The position numbers and the translations under genes are program-made. Shown here piece after piece: positions 58,936 to 64,000 of a DNA stretch of 64,000 bases (position 1 is the first letter of the stretch; every line of letters starts with the position of its first letter). The notes beneath the pieces are model-generated. The model was not told the DNA's origin and ran no database searches. It saw only the letters and a program-made list of their open reading frames with translations. Origin of the DNA: Teredinibacter purpureus (GTDB lineage Bacteria > Pseudomonadota > Gammaproteobacteria > Pseudomonadales > Cellvibrionaceae); the NCBI RefSeq assembly GCF_014217335.1, contig NZ_CP060092.1, forward strand, positions 3,179,501 through 3,243,500, in the 5' to 3' direction.

Positions 58936-61900
58936 GTGTCGGAAGTTAACAAAAACAACGCAAATAAAACACCGTTATCGCCACTGAAACAGGCATTTAT
59001 CGCCATAGAAACGCTTCAGGAAAAACTGAAAAAAGCCGAAAATGGCTCCGGCGAAAAAATTGCGATTGTTGGTATGTCCTGTCGTTTACCCGGAAAAGTC
59101 GAAAGTCCAGATCAATTTTGGGATTTCTTAATCAACGGTGGTGATGGCATCGTCCACCAAGCAAGCAATAACGACAAACAATTTTCTCGCTGGCCACTAG
59201 ATAAATTTGTTGACGCCGACCGCACGGCAAAAGGTAAGACCGTTACGTTGGACGCTGGTCTGATGAAAGATCACGATAAATTCGATGCGAAGTTTTTCGG
59301 CATTGCACCACGTGAAGCCGAAAGTATGGACCCGCAACAGCGTCTCGCACTAGAGCTGAGCTATACCGCCGCACAAGACGCTGGCTATACCTCCAGTGCG
59401 CTAGAGGGTAGCAATACGGGCGTGTACCTTGGTGTTGGTGCTGCAGAATATTTTCGCTACTGCTTACAATCAGACAGCGATGACGCGGGTTTTTTTGTTT
59501 CAGGCAATACACAAAATGTAATTAGTGGCCGCGTTTCGTTCAACCTAGGGTTACAAGGACCAGCCGTTGCCGTTGATACTGCATGCTCCTCGTCATTAGT
59601 GGCCATACATCTAGCCGTTAACGCTTTAAGAAAAGGTGAATGCCAAGCGGCTCTTGCTGGCGGCGTAAACATGTTGCTTGACCCTCAAGTATTTGTTTCG
59701 CTTTCGAAAGCAAATATGCTTGCCCCCGATGGTCGCTGCAAAACCTTTGATGATAGTGCAGATGGGTATGTACGTGGCGAAGGTGGCGCAGTGTTAATGT
59801 TAAAAACATTGTCGCGAGCAGAAAAGGACGGTGATCAAATTCATGCAATTATTTGCGGTTCTGCGGTTAATCAAGATGGTCGCAGCAGCAGCTTGACTGC
59901 GCCCAATGGCCCAGCGCAACAAAACGTGATACGCAAGGCGTTGGTAGACGCCCAAGTGAAACCCGAGTCCGTTAGCTATATAGAAAGTCACGGTACAGGA
60001 ACATCGCTGGGTGACCCGATAGAAGTTCATGCCTTAAACGCCGTGTACGGAAATCGTCCTAGCGAAAAAACCCTAACGCTCGGTGCACTTAAGTCTAACA
60101 TCGGTCACCTCGAAGCCGCTTCCGGCGTTGCCAGCATTGTAAAAGTGATTATGTCACTTAAAAACAAAAAAATACCGGGAAACCTGCATTTCCACGCTAA
60201 AAACCATCACTTCGATATTGAAGGTTCACCCATTGTTTTTGCGGACAACACTACCTCATGGCAAAGTTATGAGGGCATAGAGCACGCGCGGGCAGGTGTT
60301 AGTTCTTTTGGTTTTAGCGGCACAAATTGCCATATAATCCTTGGCGAAGCGCCCGAGAGAAAATTATCGGTTACTGAAAAAACAACAGAACAAAACGCTG
60401 GTGAACGTTCTCCAAAACCTGCTCATCGCCTACGCGACGCAGATAAAAATCATTTGCTCGTGCTGTCTGCAAAAACGCCGAAAGCCTTACACGATAGCGC
60501 CGTTAATTATTATCGTTGGTTGAATCGACCTCAGAACGATATTGCTTTACACGATATTTGTTTCAGCGCGGCCGTCGCACGCGACCTGCATCCCTATCGT
60601 ATCGCATTTGCAGGCGAAGATAGTACAGCGTTGAGCGCCGCAATTAAAACGTTTGCAGACAGCGACGCGCCACAAGTCACCTCGCCCCCCCGTAAATCTA
60701 TGCCGCGTATCGGTTTTATGTTCACAGGGCAAGGTGCGCAATATGCGGGTATGGCCGAACAACTTTATCAACAAGAAAGCGTATTCCAGCAATCACTAGA
60801 CCGTTGCGCTAAAGCGCTTGAAGAAGTCTTGGTACTGCCTTTATTGGAGGTACTTTGGGGTGAACACACCGCAGAGTTAAATCAAACAGCATATACACAA
60901 CCCGCATTGTTTTGTGTTGAGTACGCACTGGCACAGCTATGGATTTCCTGGGGGATTCGCCCCACCATAGTAACGGGGCACAGTGTAGGTGAATATGCAG
61001 CGGCTTGCATTGCGGGTGTATTTTCTCTCGAAGAGGGTGTTCGTTTAATCGCCGAAAGAGGGCGGCTTATGCAATCGCTGCCCAGCGGTGGTGGCATGAT
61101 CGTCGTAATGAGTGACGGGAAAACCGTCGCGCAAATAGTGTCAGAAGCAATTACAGAAACACAACGGGCGAGTGTCAGTATCGGCGCCTTTAATACTCAA
61201 AATCAAACCGTTTTATCCGGTGATCTCGACGTTCTAGGTATTATCCAGCAGCAATGTAAAGCGGATCATATAGGTGTCGTAAACCTTCCCGTATCCCACG
61301 CGTTTCATTCGCCATTAATGCTGCCTATCCTCCAAGAGTTTAAAGACTACGCCAAAAACATTCGTTTCGCTGCACCCGCGATTAAACTCGTCTCAAACCT
61401 TAGTGCAAAAATTGAAGATAGCCTATTGCAAAGTAAAGACTACTGGGCAGATCATATTGTAGCGCCAGTGGATTTCTACGAAGGCGTTAAAACCTTCAGT
61501 AAAGAAGTCGATATTGTAATAGAGATCGGCCCAAAACCGACACTAACGGCTATGGCAGTGCGTAATTGCGATGAGGCTAGTATCCACTGGCTAAGTAGTT
61601 TAAAGAAAGATACCAACGATATTCTTACGCTACAAAAAACACTCGCAGAACTTGTTAAACTTGGCGTTAACATAGATTGGCCCACCTATTTTTCGACTAC
61701 GCGAGAGACCGGCAAAAATGTTTCTCTTCCGGTTTACCCGTATCAGCGCCAGCGATTCTGGATACAGGGTGTTGACAGCTATATCGCCGATAGAAAACAC
61801 TCAACAGAAACGCATAAAGATCACCCACTTTTGGGTAGCCGCATTACCCTTCCTGGCGTGGCAAACAGTTATTACCAAAGTCTTTTAAGCGAAGAGTCAC

Positions 61901-64000
61901 CTGCCTATTTAGAGCATCATCGTTTGTTCGGTACGGTTATTGTGCCCGGCGCATCACATGTTTCCATGGCAATTAGTGCGGTCCAAGATCGTTACAATTC
62001 ACAGCAGTGCGAACTCGGTGCATTAGCATTCTTTCAAACCATTGGCGTGCCTGATGAAGGCCATCGTTGTGCCCAAATTGTATTGAGCCCTGAAGCCTCT
62101 TCAGGCGTTCACGAGAAAAACATAAAGGGTGCATTTAAGGTGTCATCGCTTAATGATGAAACACAAAAACACGAAGAGCATGCGTGGGAAATCAACGCCT
62201 CTGGTGTTTTCTCCAGCACTATTACCGACACTAGCGTTACCTTGCAAGATGCGTTAGCCGACCTCGATCTGTCACTCGCTATTGAAGAGTGGCCCATGGA
62301 GCAAAGTGGTAAGGATTTTTACAGCACCATATGGCAGCGAGGTTATACCCTAGGCAGCGCATTTTGCTGGGTGGGTGATCGTTTTAAGCAGGGCAATTTA
62401 ACGTTACATAAAATGGTCTTGCCTGAACTACCTGAAACACTTTCCCCGTATCCTCTCTACCCAGGCCTTATCGATTCGTGTTTCCAAGCGTTTGGTAGTT
62501 CAGTTCCGTTAGATGCTGAAGGCGATGATATCTATATCCCCTTCAGCGTGGAGAACCTCAAATTTTTTAAACAGCCGAAAGCCTCTGAAAAACTATGGTG
62601 TTTATCTAAACCGCACCACAGTATTGAGGATATACAATCCGGTAAAGCCCGGTATGTGGGTGACCTTGTTTTATTTAACGATAAAGGTAACGTCTTTATG
62701 GATGTGCATGGCCTCGAACTCAGAAAGTCGAGCGCCAAATTATTGAAAGCTAGCTTGCCTGGCGCTCAAACAAGAAAACATTTTTACCATAACGCGTGGA
62801 GCGCTTCGTCGATATCGCCTTCTGCTACGGTAAGCGAAAAATTAATGGTGATAATTGGCGATACTAATAGCCTAAACCTTATTGAAGGTTTAGGGCACTA
62901 TTTTGATGACCGTGATAGGGAATGGGTCAGTGTTGTAGCTGGAGAGTCCCTAACGGAAATTTCGGCCAATCGTTTCGAATTAAATCTAACGCACGAACAC
63001 GAGTACCTCGCGTTATTTAATCTTCTTCAGGAAAAAGGTTTTCCTGACATAGGCGGTATTGTTAGGGTCTTGCCGAATACTGCCGCGCATACCGAGTTTC
63101 CGCAGGCGTTACTACTTGAACACGCCATAGCGAGTAGTGCTTTGGTTAACGCTTGTATTAATGGCCTTGCACAGCCGCCACGTTTATCGTTATTAACGCA
63201 GCGTTTGCATTCCCCTGATGCGGTACAACACGCTCTTTGGTCGCTTTATCGGGTGCTACGTGTTGAACAACCTCAATTACACGGCCGCTGTTTTGAAATA
63301 GTCGAAAACGATACGGATACACTACACCGCGTCGGCGCAGACATTTTAAGCGAGGATAAAGAGACCGAAGTTGCTTACCACGAAGGCGAGCGTTTCGTAC
63401 AACGTTTAAATGAATATCTACCCATTGAAGACATCGATACAGACGAAAAATGTTTTCAAGCGGAGAAAGAGGGCACTTACGTTATTACCGGTGCCTTCGG
63501 TGGTGTGGGGTTTGAAACCGTCCAATGGCTTATCCAGCACGGTGCTCGGCATTTGGCTTTATTCGTACGGCGCACACCTTCCGAGGCACAGCAAGAACGG
63601 CTGAATACACTGCTAGAACAAGGTATTGATATTGTTTGCTATCAGTGTGATCTAGCCGAAGTAACGAACATTAACACCGCTATGGAGCAAGTCTCACAAA
63701 AACAAGGTTCCATCGTTGGTGTCTTCCACCTAGCGGGCGTACTGGACGATAAGTTTATTCAACAGCAAGACCAGCACAGCTACAACAAGGTTTTTTCACC
63801 GAAAGTACAAGCCACCTATAACCTCGATCAAGCGACACGTCACGCACACGTTCAGTATTTTGTATGTTTCTCTTCCATTGCGGCAACATTTGGTACACCA
63901 GGGCAGGGTAACTACGCGGCTGCGAATGCTTACATGGACGCGGTTATGGCCGAACGCAAGGCCGCAGGTTACGGCGGCCTATCCATTAACTGGGGGCCTT
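58936..64000 (+). CDS. Type I polyketide synthase module 4: KS-AT-DH-KR..., cut by the window end
   Basis: The frame is open from the GTG at 58936 (GGAG nine bases upstream) to the right edge, 1688 codons. A coiled-coil docking N-terminus (LKQAFIAIETLQEKLKKAE) precedes the KS, which has C217 in DTACSSS, ESHGTGT and NIGHLEAASG. The AT has S683 in GHSVGEY and HAFHSP at 788 (malonyl type). The DH has H995 in HHRLFGTVIVPGAS, an intact motif with the proline, and D1180 in LIDSCFQ. The KR has TGAFGGVG at 1518, a full LDD motif and Y1660 in NYAAANA, indicating B-type reduction. The window ends inside the KR, so the ACP and any release domain lie outside. It begins 32 bp after module 3. Confidence 0.93.
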   Translation, partial: MSEVNKNNANKTPLSPLKQAFIAIETLQEKLKKAENGSGEKIAIVGMSCRLPGKVESPDQFWDFLINGGDGIVHQASNNDKQFSRWPLDKFVDADRTAKGKTVTLDAGLMKDHDKFDAKFFGIAPREAESMDPQQRLALELSYTAAQDAGYTSSALEGSNTGVYLGVGAAEYFRYCLQSDSDDAGFFVSGNTQNVISGRVSFNLGLQGPAVAVDTACSSSLVAIHLAVNALRKGECQAALAGGVNMLLDPQVFVSLSKANMLAPDGRCKTFDDSADGYVRGEGGAVLMLKTLSRAEKDGDQIHAIICGSAVNQDGRSSSLTAPNGPAQQNVIRKALVDAQVKPESVSYIESHGTGTSLGDPIEVHALNAVYGNRPSEKTLTLGALKSNIGHLEAASGVASIVKVIMSLKNKKIPGNLHFHAKNHHFDIEGSPIVFADNTTSWQSYEGIEHARAGVSSFGFSGTNCHIILGEAPERKLSVTEKTTEQNAGERSPKPAHRLRDADKNHLLVLSAKTPKALHDSAVNYYRWLNRPQNDIALHDICFSAAVARDLHPYRIAFAGEDSTALSAAIKTFADSDAPQVTSPPRKSMPRIGFMFTGQGAQYAGMAEQLYQQESVFQQSLDRCAKALEEVLVLPLLEVLWGEHTAELNQTAYTQPALFCVEYALAQLWISWGIRPTIVTGHSVGEYAAACIAGVFSLEEGVRLIAERGRLMQSLPSGGGMIVVMSDGKTVAQIVSEAITETQRASVSIGAFNTQNQTVLSGDLDVLGIIQQQCKADHIGVVNLPVSHAFHSPLMLPILQEFKDYAKNIRFAAPAIKLVSNLSAKIEDSLLQSKDYWADHIVAPVDFYEGVKTFSKEVDIVIEIGPKPTLTAMAVRNCDEASIHWLSSLKKDTNDILTLQKTLAELVKLGVNIDWPTYFSTTRETGKNVSLPVYPYQRQRFWIQGVDSYIADRKHSTETHKDHPLLGSRITLPGVANSYYQSLLSEESPAYLEHHRLFGTVIVPGASHVSMAISAVQDRYNSQQCELGALAFFQTIGVPDEGHRCAQIVLSPEASSGVHEKNIKGAFKVSSLNDETQKHEEHAWEINASGVFSSTITDTSVTLQDALADLDLSLAIEEWPMEQSGKDFYSTIWQRGYTLGSAFCWVGDRFKQGNLTLHKMVLPELPETLSPYPLYPGLIDSCFQAFGSSVPLDAEGDDIYIPFSVENLKFFKQPKASEKLWCLSKPHHSIEDIQSGKARYVGDLVLFNDKGNVFMDVHGLELRKSSAKLLKASLPGAQTRKHFYHNAWSASSISPSATVSEKLMVIIGDTNSLNLIEGLGHYFDDRDREWVSVVAGESLTEISANRFELNLTHEHEYLALFNLLQEKGFPDIGGIVRVLPNTAAHTEFPQALLLEHAIASSALVNACINGLAQPPRLSLLTQRLHSPDAVQHALWSLYRVLRVEQPQLHGRCFEIVENDTDTLHRVGADILSEDKETEVAYHEGERFVQRLNEYLPIEDIDTDEKCFQAEKEGTYVITGAFGGVGFETVQWLIQHGARHLALFVRRTPSEAQQERLNTLLEQGIDIVCYQCDLAEVTNINTAMEQVSQKQGSIVGVFHLAGVLDDKFIQQQDQHSYNKVFSPKVQATYNLDQATRHAHVQYFVCFSSIAATFGTPGQGNYAAANAYMDAVMAERKAAGYGGLSINWGP

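Noticed and set aside
42522..64000. Trans-AT polyketide system, common in related marine bacteria
   Set aside because: Every module has its own AT domain with GHSVGE and HAFH motifs.
42522..64000. PUFA-synthase-like multi-enzyme
   Set aside because: There are no tandem ACP repeats, no enoylreductase and no FabA-like paired DH domains; the modular one-ACP layout is that of an assembly line.
1..64000. CRISPR arrays, rRNA or tRNA genes, insertion sequences
   Set aside because: I saw no regular repeat-spacer array, no tRNA-like cloverleaf and no transposase or terminal inverted repeats on reading both strands. A computed search would be firmer.

Overview
The window reads as chromosomal DNA of a marine gammaproteobacterium, most likely of the Cellvibrionaceae / Teredinibacter-Saccharophagus kind. 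This is inferred from gene families and order: pyrD-rmf-rlmL-uvrB, a GdhB-type NAD-glutamate dehydrogenase, DUF1315 and DUF2835 small proteins, and a MoxR/Bat operon. I could not run a database search, so no species is claimed.

Layout. (1) 1-5054, plus strand: 3' part of a GlpG-like rhomboid protease gene cut by the left edge, a DUF1315 protein, pepN, a cytochrome b561 and a YceI-family periplasmic protein. (2) 5190-12596, minus strand: a compact operon moxR - DUF58 - DUF4381 - VWA (BatA) - VWA/TPR (BatB/C) - BatD. (3) 12859-18024, plus strand: NAD-glutamate dehydrogenase and a DUF2835 protein. (4) 18061-23137, minus strand: a CHASE/PAS histidine kinase, a stand-alone receiver overlapping it by 4 bp, and a receiver-GGDEF-EAL protein. 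(5) 24032-30154: pyrD, rmf (minus), rlmL/K and uvrB. (6) 30199-33513: metE and metR, divergent, with a good MetR box between them. (7) 33670-36556: an outer-membrane beta-barrel protein, a minus-strand tyrosine recombinase and a NodN/MaoC-like hotdog protein. (8) 36557-38572: about 2 kb with no gene, AT-rich, with a perfect palindrome and several hairpins.

(9) From 38573 to the right edge lies a large plus-strand biosynthetic operon. It starts with a single protein fusing a fatty acyl-AMP ligase, an acyl-CoA dehydrogenase and an acyl carrier protein. Four single-module type I polyketide synthases with their own acyltransferases follow: KS-AT-DH-KR-ACP, KS-AT-DH-KR-ACP, KS-AT-KR-ACP and KS-AT-DH-KR-(cut by the window end). 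All four AT domains carry the HAFH signature of malonyl-CoA loading. Read in order, the line would take a free fatty acid, activate it as an acyl-AMP, load it on a carrier, desaturate it there, and extend it with at least four malonate units. The expected product is a fatty-acid-primed polyene carrying one retained hydroxyl; release and tailoring genes must lie beyond the right edge. This cluster, its loading protein and its long untranslated leader are the most interesting part of the window.
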